Shown here in pieces: positions 17,675 through 25,600 of a DNA stretch of 64,000 nt (its first letter is position 1; each line of letters opens with the position of its first letter). A program made the translations under genes and the position numbers. Origin of the DNA: an uncultured bacterium (GTDB lineage Bacteria > Verrucomicrobiota > Kiritimatiellia > RFP12 > UBA1067). The stretch spans positions 37,175 through 101,174 of the forward strand of contig CADCGZ010000012.1 in assembly GCA_902801025.1 (NCBI GenBank), written 5' to 3'. Under the pieces are notes generated by a model. That model ran no database searches. It saw only the letters and a list, made by a program, of their open reading frames with translations, and was not told where the DNA came from.

Positions 17675-19075
17675 TCACTCGAACTGGTATGTCTGGCCTG
17701 GCATCGGCGCGACGACATTGCGGATGCCATGCTCCTTGAGGATGTCGGCCATCGCCGCCACCTTCTCCGGCTCGCCGTGGACAGCGAACGCACTGCGCAC
17801 GTTGTCCTTCACCTCGTTTATCCAGTCGATGAGACCGGCGCGGTCGGCATGCGCGGAGAGCGCGTTGATGATCTCGACGCGGGCTCTAAGCGGAACTTCT
17901 TCGCCAAAGACCTTGATCGTCTCGCGCCTCTCGACGATGCGGCGGCCGAGCGTGTTCTCCGCCTGGAAGCCGCAGATGAGGATGATGTTGTCCTCGTCCT
18001 GAACGCAGTGCTTCAAGTGGTGGAGAACCCGCCCGCCTTCGCACATGCCTGACGCCGCGATGATGATCATGGGGCCGGGAGTGTCGTTGAGCGCCATCGA
18101 CTCCTCGGGCGTGCCGACGAACACCATGCCCGGGAACTCGAGCGGGTCCTTGCCCTCGGCAAGCATCCTCTTCGCCTCGTCGTTGTAGACTTCGCGGTGC
18201 TTCGCGTAGATGCGCGTCGCCTTCTGGGAAAGCGGCGAGTCGATGTAGACCTTCACCTCGCGCGGCACCTTGCCCTTCTCGCGCAGCTTGTTCAGGTAGT
18301 AGATGATCTGCTGCGTACGGCCGACCGAGAACGCGGGAATTAGCAGCTTCGCGTTATGTCGGTCGATGTACTTGAGATACTTCTCGAGCCGTAGCTCGAC
18401 GTCGTCGGCCGACGGGTGGAACTTGTCGGCGTAGGTCGACTCGATGATGAGGATGTCCGCGCCGGCGGGATACTCGTAGTGGCGGAGTATCGGCTGGTTC
18501 GGCTGGCCGAGGTCTCCGGAGAAAAGCAGGCGGTGGTTGTGGCCGTGGTCGGAGCGGATGTCGAGCTGGACGAGGGCGGAGCCGAGGATGTGCCCAGCGT
18601 TGAAGAACTCGAGCGTTATTCCGCGGCATATCTCCCGCGGCTCGTGCATGTGCGTCGGGACGAAAAGCTGCATCAGCGCGTCGACGTCGCTCTCCTCGTA
18701 AAGCGGCTCGAAAAGCTTCTTGCCTTCCTTGCGGCGCTTCTTGTTGATGTATTCGAGGTCGCGCTTCTGGAGAAAGCACGAGTCTCTCAGCATCACGTCG
18801 CAGAGGTCGGTCGTGGACTGCCTTGCAAACACGCGTCCGCGGAAGCCCTGCCTTACGAGCTGCGGGAGGTTCCCACTGTGGTCGATGTGCGCATGCGAGA
18901 GAATGACATAGTCAATCTTCGCTGGGTCCACCGGAAGGTTGCGGTTCTTCTCGAACGCCTCCTTGCGATGTCCTTGGTACAGCCCGCAGTCGAGCAGTAT
19001 CCGCTTGCCGTTGGCCTCTACGAGATGCATGGAGCCGGTCGTCGTCTGCGCCGCTCCGTAGAAAGTTATTCTCAT
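17675..19075 (-). CDS. metallo-beta-lactamase / beta-CASP ribonuclease (YSH1 family)
   Basis: 466 residues. The metal site SHAHIDHSG (~59-67) is the HxHxDH motif; further ligands are in HILGSA and SGDLG. The beta-CASP insertion follows (IPAFSVGRTQ, ASGMCEGGRVLHHL) and the last third has the RNA-metabolising Zn hydrolase pattern NALSAHADRAGLIDW and VHGEPEK. The family includes RNases related to CPSF-73 and bacterial TTHA0252, which act on RNA in the cytoplasm. Full length for the family. There is no ribosome site; a TGATATAAT box six bases before the ATG suggests a leaderless message. Confidence 0.88.
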   Translation of the reverse strand: MRITFYGAAQTTTGSMHLVEANGKRILLDCGLYQGHRKEAFEKNRNLPVDPAKIDYVILSHAHIDHSGNLPQLVRQGFRGRVFARQSTTDLCDVMLRDSCFLQKRDLEYINKKRRKEGKKLFEPLYEESDVDALMQLFVPTHMHEPREICRGITLEFFNAGHILGSALVQLDIRSDHGHNHRLLFSGDLGQPNQPILRHYEYPAGADILIIESTYADKFHPSADDVELRLEKYLKYIDRHNAKLLIPAFSVGRTQQIIYYLNKLREKGKVPREVKVYIDSPLSQKATRIYAKHREVYNDEAKRMLAEGKDPLEFPGMVFVGTPEESMALNDTPGPMIIIAASGMCEGGRVLHHLKHCVQDEDNIILICGFQAENTLGRRIVERRETIKVFGEEVPLRARVEIINALSAHADRAGLIDWINEVKDNVRSAFAVHGEPEKVAAMADILKEHGIRNVVAPMPGQTYQFE

Positions 19076-19081
19076 GCCATG

Positions 19082-19090
19082 ATTATATCA
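19082..19090 (-). promoter_or_regulatory. leaderless promoter TGATATAAT-N6-ATG
   Basis: TATAAT at 19087-19082 on the minus strand with TGA before it, six bases, then the ATG at 19075. The expected transcription start falls on or next to the initiation codon. Confidence 0.65.
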
Positions 19091-19174
19091 AAATTTACAC
19101 CATGCGGCTATTGCAAAACGCAAATGCGGACATGACCCGCGGACGGCGAGAACCGATTTCGCAATAGATGCACG

Positions 19175-20452
19175 TCAAGCGCGAGAATCGACATCCGTGA
19201 CGCGATCGCGGCGGAAGAACAAAAACCGCGCAAGCAGGACGGCGACCGCACCGAGGGCGTAGGTGCCGCCGAAGATCGCGATGCCGTGCTGGTAGGAGAA
19301 GTGCTGTCCGACATAGCCAAGGACCGCCGTCGCGGGGCAGCCAATCAGGAACGCTCCGCAGAGGTACACTCCCATCGCGGCGGCGCGGTAGCGCGGCGCC
19401 ACGACCTCGAAGAGGCCCGAGTAGAGCGAGCAGTCGAAGAGTCCGCCGCCGATGCCGAAGAGGAACATCATGAAGCAGCAAAGCGCGAAGTTCGGCATGT
19501 AGACCATCGCCGCCATCGCGGGGGCGGAGAGCGAGAGTCCGAAGATGAGCATGTTGATGCGGATCGCCGGGAAGCGGTGCACGAGCCGGTCGGAGAGGCG
19601 CGCGCCAGACGCGATGCCGATGAACGAGCCGACGTAGAACCAGAAGACCGCGTGGAACGCGGCAGAGCCGCCCTCGAGTCCGAAACCGCCCTCCGAGCCC
19701 GGGATGCGAAGGAAGAGCGGCATGAAGGTGCGGAAGCAGTTGGAGCCGAAGACCAGCATGCCGAACGCAAAGGTGAGGAGCAGCGCGGTTGGCTTGGAGA
19801 CCATGGCGAAGCACGCCTCCTTGAAGCTCGCGCGCTCGAGCTCGCCCGCACGGTGGTTCTGGATGAGCGGCGGCGTGTCGCGCATGAAGATGCATAGGAT
19901 GACCGTCCACACGACGCCAAGGGCGCCGAAGCCCCAGAACGCCCAGCGCCAGCCCTCCTGGGAATGCGCGCCGAGGAATCCGGCGAGAACGGACGAGACG
20001 ATGATGCCGAAGTAGAGTCCGGTCTGGTAGATGGAAAGCGCGGTCGAACGCGTCTCGTGGTGATACTGTGCAATCAGCGAACTCGACGAAGCGGGAATCA
20101 TGCACTGTCCGATGCCGTTCATGAGTCCGTACATGATGAGCATTCCGACGAAGCCGTCGACAAAGCCCGTTCCGAGGACGCTTGCGGAAAAGAGGAATGC
20201 GCCAACGACGACCACCCACTTGCGGCGGAGCATGTCGGCGGCAATGCCGGCGAGCGGAACGGCGAGTCCGTAGGCGAAAAGAAACGCGGTGCGGGTGAAG
20301 CCCCACTGAGCATCGCTCGTCCCCGGGAGAGACGCCTTGATGTCCGGCAGCGACGCGTTGAAAATCTGACGCGTCGCATGCATCAGAAAATAGGTGAAGG
20401 CCAGGAGCCCCAGCAAGAGCCACTTGTAGTTCTTCCCCTCCTGTTTCTCCAT
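19175..20452 (-). CDS. MFS transporter (GlpT/UhpT-like organophosphate:H+ or phosphate antiporter type)
   Basis: 425 residues with twelve hydrophobic segments. The N-terminal pattern (ATRQIFNASLPDIKASL... FAYGLAVPLAGIAADMLRRKW) and the length resemble the sugar-phosphate and organic-anion branch of the major facilitator superfamily. An inner-membrane importer, last gene of the FAD oxidase-FeS-aldolase operon, so it may import that pathway's substrate. The start at 20452 has AGGAGG eight bases upstream; an upstream in-frame ATG at 20512 would overlap the aldolase gene. Substrate unknown. Confidence 0.82.
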   Translation of the reverse strand: MEKQEGKNYKWLLLGLLAFTYFLMHATRQIFNASLPDIKASLPGTSDAQWGFTRTAFLFAYGLAVPLAGIAADMLRRKWVVVVGAFLFSASVLGTGFVDGFVGMLIMYGLMNGIGQCMIPASSSSLIAQYHHETRSTALSIYQTGLYFGIIVSSVLAGFLGAHSQEGWRWAFWGFGALGVVWTVILCIFMRDTPPLIQNHRAGELERASFKEACFAMVSKPTALLLTFAFGMLVFGSNCFRTFMPLFLRIPGSEGGFGLEGGSAAFHAVFWFYVGSFIGIASGARLSDRLVHRFPAIRINMLIFGLSLSAPAMAAMVYMPNFALCCFMMFLFGIGGGLFDCSLYSGLFEVVAPRYRAAAMGVYLCGAFLIGCPATAVLGYVGQHFSYQHGIAIFGGTYALGAVAVLLARFLFFRRDRVTDVDSRA

Positions 20453-20498
20453 GGCCTCTACCTCCTCTGTACCGGGATCCAGTCCGGCGCCGGCCGGG

Positions 20499-21326
20499 TC
20501 ATCGCCCGGCAAAGAACTTCACGAGACGCTGCACGTGCGCGGCGCACTCGTCGATGATCGGGTCTGCGAGCTTGTCGGGCGGTACGAACGCGCCGTTCAA
20601 GTCACCGTAGACCTTGAGCGTAGACTTGATGTACGTGTCGAGGAACTCGGTCGCGATGTTCACTTTCGCGATGCCGCATTCTATCGCGCGCCGGACGTCC
20701 GCGAGCGGAGTTCCGCTGCCGCCATGCAGGACGAGCGGCGTATCGGGAAGCGACTCCGCAATCGCGGCGCAGCGCGGGATGTCGAGCTTCGGCTCCGCCT
20801 TGTAGTAGCCGTGAGCCGTGCCGATCGACACCGCAAGCGCGTCTACGCCAGTATCCTTCGCAAAGGACACCGCTTCGTCGACATCGGTAAGCGCGGTCTC
20901 GTCGCCCTGCGCGACATGGCCAATCTCGCCTTCGCACGTCGCGCCGAGCGCGTGCGCGTAGTCGGCGACGAACTTGGTCCACTTCACGTTCTCTTCGTAG
21001 GAAGAGCGCGAGCCATCGTACATCACGGAGGTGTAGCCCCACGCAAGCGCGTCCTTCGCCTGCTTTACGGTCGAGCCGTGGTCAAGGTGAAGCGCAACGG
21101 GAACCTTCGCGCGGAACGCGAGTCGCTGAAGCGTTCCAGCGAGGTCATACGCCTTCCCCGTGTCGAAGAGGCGCATATAGAGCTGGATGATGACCGGCTC
21201 GTTCTCGGCCTCGGCGGCCTTGAGCACCGCAGCGGCCGTTTCGTAGTTCGTGATGTTGAAAGCGCCGACGGCCTTCTTGGCCTTGCGGGCGCCGTTCAGC
21301 ATCTCCTTCATGTTGACTAGAGACAT
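20499..21326 (-). CDS. class II aldolase (fructose-bisphosphate / tagatose / IolJ family)
   Basis: 275 residues. Zinc and catalytic motifs: LHLDHGS (~78-84), CEGEIGHV (~131-138), ISIGTAHG, VLHGGSGT (~198-205) and KVNIATE. These enzymes split ketose-phosphates into dihydroxyacetone phosphate and an aldehyde. In this operon (FAD oxidase, FeS protein, aldolase, transporter), next to an IolB-like isomerase and a PfkB kinase, an IolJ-like or fuculose-phosphate-like role is possible; gluconeogenic FBP aldolase cannot be excluded. GGAGGAGA precedes the ATG. The gap to the MFS gene is 46 bp. Confidence 0.85.
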   Translation of the reverse strand: MSLVNMKEMLNGARKAKKAVGAFNITNYETAAAVLKAAEAENEPVIIQLYMRLFDTGKAYDLAGTLQRLAFRAKVPVALHLDHGSTVKQAKDALAWGYTSVMYDGSRSSYEENVKWTKFVADYAHALGATCEGEIGHVAQGDETALTDVDEAVSFAKDTGVDALAVSIGTAHGYYKAEPKLDIPRCAAIAESLPDTPLVLHGGSGTPLADVRRAIECGIAKVNIATEFLDTYIKSTLKVYGDLNGAFVPPDKLADPIIDECAAHVQRLVKFFAGR

Positions 21327-21377
21327 TCTCCTCCTTTTTGGAGAGTGGAAAATAGGTCAGACCTAAATTCCACTCTT

Positions 21378-22412
21378 TCACAGGCAGCTGGCGGCAAGCT
21401 CTTCCATCGTGACGACGTTGAGCTTGCCGTACTTCGCGAGACACTTCTTCGTGTAGACCGAGAGGACGACGATCCTGTCCTTCTTCGGATTGTCCGCACG
21501 CGCGGCGACATACTCCGCAAGCGCCTTGACGAGCGCGGGATTGAGCTTGTCGAGGACAATCGCGCCCTCGCCGCAGCAATACGACTCCTCGTCGTTCGTG
21601 CCGAACGGCCTCAGATCCGCCTTGAGCGTCTTCAGCAGCCTCTCGGGGCATTCGCAGCCGTCGTAGTTGCGCATGAAGTCGTCCGCGAGATAGTAGAGCT
21701 CGCCCGCCTTCTTCGTGAACTTCACCTTCGCCTGGTTGAGGAAGCCGGAGAAGCAGAACACCTTGCAAGGGAGCTTCACGCCGAACTCCGGGAAGTCCTT
21801 CGTGAGCGCGTCGAACGCCGCAGGGTTCGAGACGACGAGCGTCTTCACACCCTCGGCCTTAAGGAACGCAGCGAACTTCTCGGCGGCGGCCTTTGCCTCG
21901 GGGAGATACCCGAGCACCTTCAGCACCTTGCCGATGGTGTCGCCAGTAATCGTCTTCGGCGCGACCTTCGCCGCCGCGAAGAGCTTCTTCACCGCCGCGA
22001 CAACCTGCTTGTCGGACGCGGTCGTCTCGTCGAGGAAATAGGCGACGTCGCCCTTACCGGACGCGCTCCAGCCGATCGTCTTCGCGAACTTCGCGGCGAG
22101 CTTCTTCACCGCCTCGGGCTGCTTGCCGGCCTCGACGACATCGGCGCGTGCCGCAAGAGCGAGTCCGTTCTCGTCGTAGTGGTTGACGCAGTGGTGAGTG
22201 CAGCACGCGGAGAGCTCCTGGCGATAGAGCGCGTCGACGAAATCGGAGTCGTCGAACGAGTTCGTCCCGGTCTTGAGGCCGTAGAGCATCGCCGCGCGAA
22301 CGCGGGGCGTATCGACCTCTGTGCAGCGCACCTGGCCGATCGTCGAGAGGTGCCGGCACATAAAGCAGAACCGGCAGTTCATCATCGCTTCTTCGTACTT
22401 GTCAATATGCAT
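21378..22412 (-). CDS. (Fe-S)-binding oxidoreductase subunit (GlcF/GlpC-like)
   Basis: 344 residues. N-terminal cysteine cluster CRFCFMC with a further CCTHHC, a central Ala/Lys-rich region, and C-terminal CECPERLL and YCCGEGA, the CCG-type heterodisulfide-reductase motif. It looks like the electron-transfer partner of the FAD-linked dehydrogenase encoded 17 bp upstream, as in glycolate, lactate or glycerol-3-phosphate oxidases. The first ferredoxin-like cluster is incomplete compared with GlcF. AGGAG lies seven bases before the ATG. Confidence 0.78.
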   Translation of the reverse strand: MHIDKYEEAMMNCRFCFMCRHLSTIGQVRCTEVDTPRVRAAMLYGLKTGTNSFDDSDFVDALYRQELSACCTHHCVNHYDENGLALAARADVVEAGKQPEAVKKLAAKFAKTIGWSASGKGDVAYFLDETTASDKQVVAAVKKLFAAAKVAPKTITGDTIGKVLKVLGYLPEAKAAAEKFAAFLKAEGVKTLVVSNPAAFDALTKDFPEFGVKLPCKVFCFSGFLNQAKVKFTKKAGELYYLADDFMRNYDGCECPERLLKTLKADLRPFGTNDEESYCCGEGAIVLDKLNPALVKALAEYVAARADNPKKDRIVVLSVYTKKCLAKYGKLNVVTMEELAASCL

Positions 22413-22428
22413 TTGAAAACTCCTTTCC

Positions 22429-23886
22429 TTACCAGCAGCCAGGAAGCCCCATCTTGCCGGGATTCATGATTCCGTTCGGGTCGAGCTTCGCCTTGAGGCT
22501 CTCGAGAATCGGCATCGCGGTGCCGTAGAGGTCCTTGACGTAGCGGCCGAGCTTGAGCCCTACGCCGTGGTGCTCGTTGATGACGCCGCCTTCGCGGATT
22601 GCCGCGCGGATCGCCTTGTCCCACACCGCGTTGTAGAGCGCGGCCGCCTCCTCGGCGTTCGGCGGAACCTTGTCGCCAGGGAAGATGAAGCGCGCATAGA
22701 GCATGCAGCCCCAGTCGTACCAGTGCGAGAAGTGTCCGATGAAGCGGGCATCGGGGAACTCCTTGTTCACGACCTTCTTCATCGCCCAGTAGACGTTCTC
22801 GATGTGCGAGAAGTCCGCAACCGTGTCGAGCGTTCCGAACGCCTGCGGAACGTGGAACATGTAGCCCGGGTAGAAGAACTTGTACTTGTTCTCCCACCAC
22901 CACTCGCCGCCCTTCGAGCCCAAGTCCTTGCCGTGGAACTGCTTCTCCATGATTTCGCGTGCGTACTGCATCTGGAGGTCTACGATCTTCTCGCGTCCGT
23001 CGAAGCCGAACACGAGGTACGCGCCCTTGTCGAGGTCGATGCCGAAGACCTTCGAGACGTGCGTCTTCGTCTCGGTCTCGTCGTAGAGGCGCATCGCGCA
23101 GGGCCCTAGGCGCGAGCGCATGAGCGTCTGGCCGGCCTGCATCGCGGTGTGGAAGTCCTTGAAGATGTAGGCGCGGAACTTGCGGGCCTCGGGCTGTGGA
23201 TGGATCTTGAGCGTCACCTCGGTGATGACGCCGAGCGTGCCCTCGCTGCCAAGGAACATCATCGTGAGGTCTGGGCCCGACGCGTGGCGCGGCACCGGGA
23301 GCGTGCGGATGATCTCACCGGTCGGAGTGACGACTTCAAGCGACATCACCATGTCCTCGATCTTGCCGTACTTCGTCGAAAGGACGCCAGTTCCGCGGTG
23401 CGCGAGGAAGCCGCCGATCGTGGAGCACGAAATCGAGGCGGGAAGGTGCATCGTCGAAAGGCCCTCCTTGTTGCAGCCCCACTCAAGGTGCTTCGTAATG
23501 ATGCCGGTCTGAGCGGTGACGGTCAGCGCCTCCTTGTCGATCTTGATGATCTTGTTCATGCGCTTCATGTCGAGGACGATGCCGTTGTAGATCGGAAGCG
23601 CACCGCCCTGCGAACCCGAACCGCCGCCCCACGGAACAACGGGAATCTTGTACTGGTTCGCGATCTTCATGACGCGCGCGACTTCCTGGGTCGTCGCGGG
23701 ATGGACGACGAAGTCGGGCTTCGGGCACTCTCGGCCGCGGTCGTGCCACATCTCTGGAATCCAGTAGTAGTCGATGGAGTGGCCGAACTTGTCCGCGAAC
23801 TTCACGTCCACGAACTCGTCGCCCACGACGTCGGTGAGCTCCGTCCGAATCATCTCGAACATGTAGCTGTCAGGCTTGATCTTCAT
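22429..23886 (-). CDS. FAD-linked oxidase (GlcD / alkyl-DHAP synthase / D-lactate dehydrogenase type)
   Basis: 485 residues of the vanillyl-alcohol oxidase FAD-binding superfamily. The PP-loop PVVPWGGGSGSQGG lies near residues 82-95, with FLAHRGTGVLSTKYG, FLGSEGTLGVITEVTL (~212-227) and the C-terminal GVINEHHGVG catalytic stretch followed by LDPNGIMNPGKM. It oxidises 2-hydroxy acids such as D-lactate or glycolate and passes electrons to the FeS partner downstream. First gene of a four-gene operon. AAGGA lies upstream of the ATG. Confidence 0.87.
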   Translation of the reverse strand: MKIKPDSYMFEMIRTELTDVVGDEFVDVKFADKFGHSIDYYWIPEMWHDRGRECPKPDFVVHPATTQEVARVMKIANQYKIPVVPWGGGSGSQGGALPIYNGIVLDMKRMNKIIKIDKEALTVTAQTGIITKHLEWGCNKEGLSTMHLPASISCSTIGGFLAHRGTGVLSTKYGKIEDMVMSLEVVTPTGEIIRTLPVPRHASGPDLTMMFLGSEGTLGVITEVTLKIHPQPEARKFRAYIFKDFHTAMQAGQTLMRSRLGPCAMRLYDETETKTHVSKVFGIDLDKGAYLVFGFDGREKIVDLQMQYAREIMEKQFHGKDLGSKGGEWWWENKYKFFYPGYMFHVPQAFGTLDTVADFSHIENVYWAMKKVVNKEFPDARFIGHFSHWYDWGCMLYARFIFPGDKVPPNAEEAAALYNAVWDKAIRAAIREGGVINEHHGVGLKLGRYVKDLYGTAMPILESLKAKLDPNGIMNPGKMGLPGCW

Positions 23887-23917
23887 TTGAGTTCCTTCCG
23901 TAAGCTTTTATGGGCAC

Positions 23918-23923
23918 ATTATA
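23918..23923 (-). promoter_or_regulatory. -10 box TATAAT of the oxidase-aldolase operon
   Basis: TTGTATAAT on the minus strand, with transcription expected near 23911 and a 25-nt leader carrying AAGGA. Two direct repeats ATGAGAAG/TTGAGAGG lie upstream at 23966 and 23976. Confidence 0.55.
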
Positions 23924-23962
23924 CAAAACTTGCAGTGAGAGTTGGATGGTATATTCTGATAT

Positions 23963-25600
23963 TTAATGAGAAGAATTGAGAGGCGCGGAAATCAACTCGT
24001 AGCGCGGCAATCGCGCGAGTGGAACGCCTTCAAGTTGCACCGTCTTGGGGCCGACGAACTCCTGCCCGAGGTCGTCGCGCCACTTCCCGGCGGGAAGCTC
24101 AACCGTCTTCGCATCGTCCGGTGTGACAACTGGGGCTACGAGCCAGCGAGGCCCAAGCATAAACTGCTGCATAGGGCGATTGAAGCCCTGGTGCGGGAAC
24201 TCGTATTCCATAGCGCGCACGATCGGCTCGCCAGTCGTCGCAGCGTGCCGCACCTGTTCCATTATGTAGGGCGCGAAGTCTACGTGAAGCTGCGCGAACT
24301 CGCGGCAGAGCTTCACGCCCTCGGGCGAGAGGTGACGCGCCGGGAGAAGGGAAAACTGCACCATCGGCATCAGCGCCTGCATCGCGGCAGAACGGACAAA
24401 CAGCTTCTCGTCTATCTCCTTGCCTACGAACGAGACTTCAAGTCCGCCGCCAACCATGTCAGCGACGAGATACGGACAGCCGAGGAGCCCTGCGGCAACG
24501 ACCTGCGGGATAACGGTGTCCTGTGCGTTCTTGCCAGTCCACGCATGGGCGCGGTCGTTGAGCCGTGTCACGAGCGGAAGCCCGCCGCACTTCCAGCTGA
24601 CGCGTATTTCGTGAAAGGGAAACTCGCGCGCGGCGAGTTCTGCGTAGAGGCGCGTGTAGTCGACCGGCTCCGCCTTCTCATCGTGGAATCGGCAGTCCTC
24701 GGCAAAGAAGCGCGGATCGCCAGCATCGAACTTAAAACCCTTGATGCCGTACTTGTCTGCAAACTCGTGTAGTATCTTCGCGTAGTACGCGTTGGCCTCG
24801 GGCTTCGTGAGATCGTAGATCGCGCTGATGCCGCTCCACCAGCGGACAACCGCCGCCGCGCGCGAACCCGGCGCCTTGCGGTAGGCGAGATAGTCGAGGC
24901 AGTTGTGAGTGTCGTGATAACGAAGCTTCTTGTACTCGCGGCTGTCTGGCGAGACGAAGTGGGCCGTCCAGATAAGCGGCGTCCAGCCATGCGCGTTGAT
25001 GCGGTCGAAGAGCCCCTTCGGGTCGGGGAAGTCCTTCTCGTAGAACTCGTAGGAACCCTGATGCGAAAGCCATCCGCCATCCATCATGTATACGCCGCAC
25101 GGGAAAGCGCTCTTCGCGAGATCGGCAGTGTAGTCGTCCGCCGCCTTCTGGTTCACCCCGTTAAGGAATATCTCGATCCAGTTGTTCCACTGAGGGAGCG
25201 TGAAAAAGACGTCGGGCGGCGCCTTCCCCTCGAAGCGCATGTGGTCTTTTGCCGCGGCGAGATAGGCGTCCTTGAGGGTCTTCCCCCCGACCGTCGGCTC
25301 GATCTTCTCGAAATCAGAGTCGAGGACAAGCTTGCCGTCCTTGAACTCGTAGCCGAACGGCTTCTCGCTCCAGACATAGCGGCCACACGACGAGACGAGC
25401 AGTGGAGAGGAAGTGTTGCCGTGGACTCGCAGATCAATGCGCTTGTGGGATGACGCGCCGTAGGGCTGACTCTGGCCGTCACCACCGCCACCACCCCACC
25501 AGCGCTCAGATTCGATCAACGGAATTTCGGAAACAAAGGTCTCCGCTGTTGCGGTAAACGCGGAAAGTGCAACGGCAGCAACGATGCATGCGTGCTTCAT
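23963..25600 (-). CDS. secreted GH31-family glycoside hydrolase
   Basis: 545 residues. Signal peptide (CIVAAVALSAFTATA). TIM barrel with the GH31 nucleophile motif GFKFDAGD near residue 258 and a downstream acid/base region WKCGG... NDRAHAWTG; the C-terminal beta-domain (GPRWLVAPV, ELPAGKWRDDL) is also typical. GH31 enzymes remove alpha-linked terminal sugars (glucose, xylose, galactose, sulfoquinovose). I see no clear substrate signature. The ATG at 25600 overlaps the FGGY kinase stop as ATGA, and GGAAGGGAG precedes it, so the two are translationally coupled. Confidence 0.82.
   Translation of the reverse strand: MKHACIVAAVALSAFTATAETFVSEIPLIESERWWGGGGGDGQSQPYGASSHKRIDLRVHGNTSSPLLVSSCGRYVWSEKPFGYEFKDGKLVLDSDFEKIEPTVGGKTLKDAYLAAAKDHMRFEGKAPPDVFFTLPQWNNWIEIFLNGVNQKAADDYTADLAKSAFPCGVYMMDGGWLSHQGSYEFYEKDFPDPKGLFDRINAHGWTPLIWTAHFVSPDSREYKKLRYHDTHNCLDYLAYRKAPGSRAAAVVRWWSGISAIYDLTKPEANAYYAKILHEFADKYGIKGFKFDAGDPRFFAEDCRFHDEKAEPVDYTRLYAELAAREFPFHEIRVSWKCGGLPLVTRLNDRAHAWTGKNAQDTVIPQVVAAGLLGCPYLVADMVGGGLEVSFVGKEIDEKLFVRSAAMQALMPMVQFSLLPARHLSPEGVKLCREFAQLHVDFAPYIMEQVRHAATTGEPIVRAMEYEFPHQGFNRPMQQFMLGPRWLVAPVVTPDDAKTVELPAGKWRDDLGQEFVGPKTVQLEGVPLARLPRYELISAPLNSSH

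Noticed and set aside
23966..24772. Plus-strand frame starting after TGGTATATT at 23945-23955
   Set aside because: It is opposite the GH31 gene and Arg/Leu-rich without domains; the TATATT box is more likely unrelated or regulatory.
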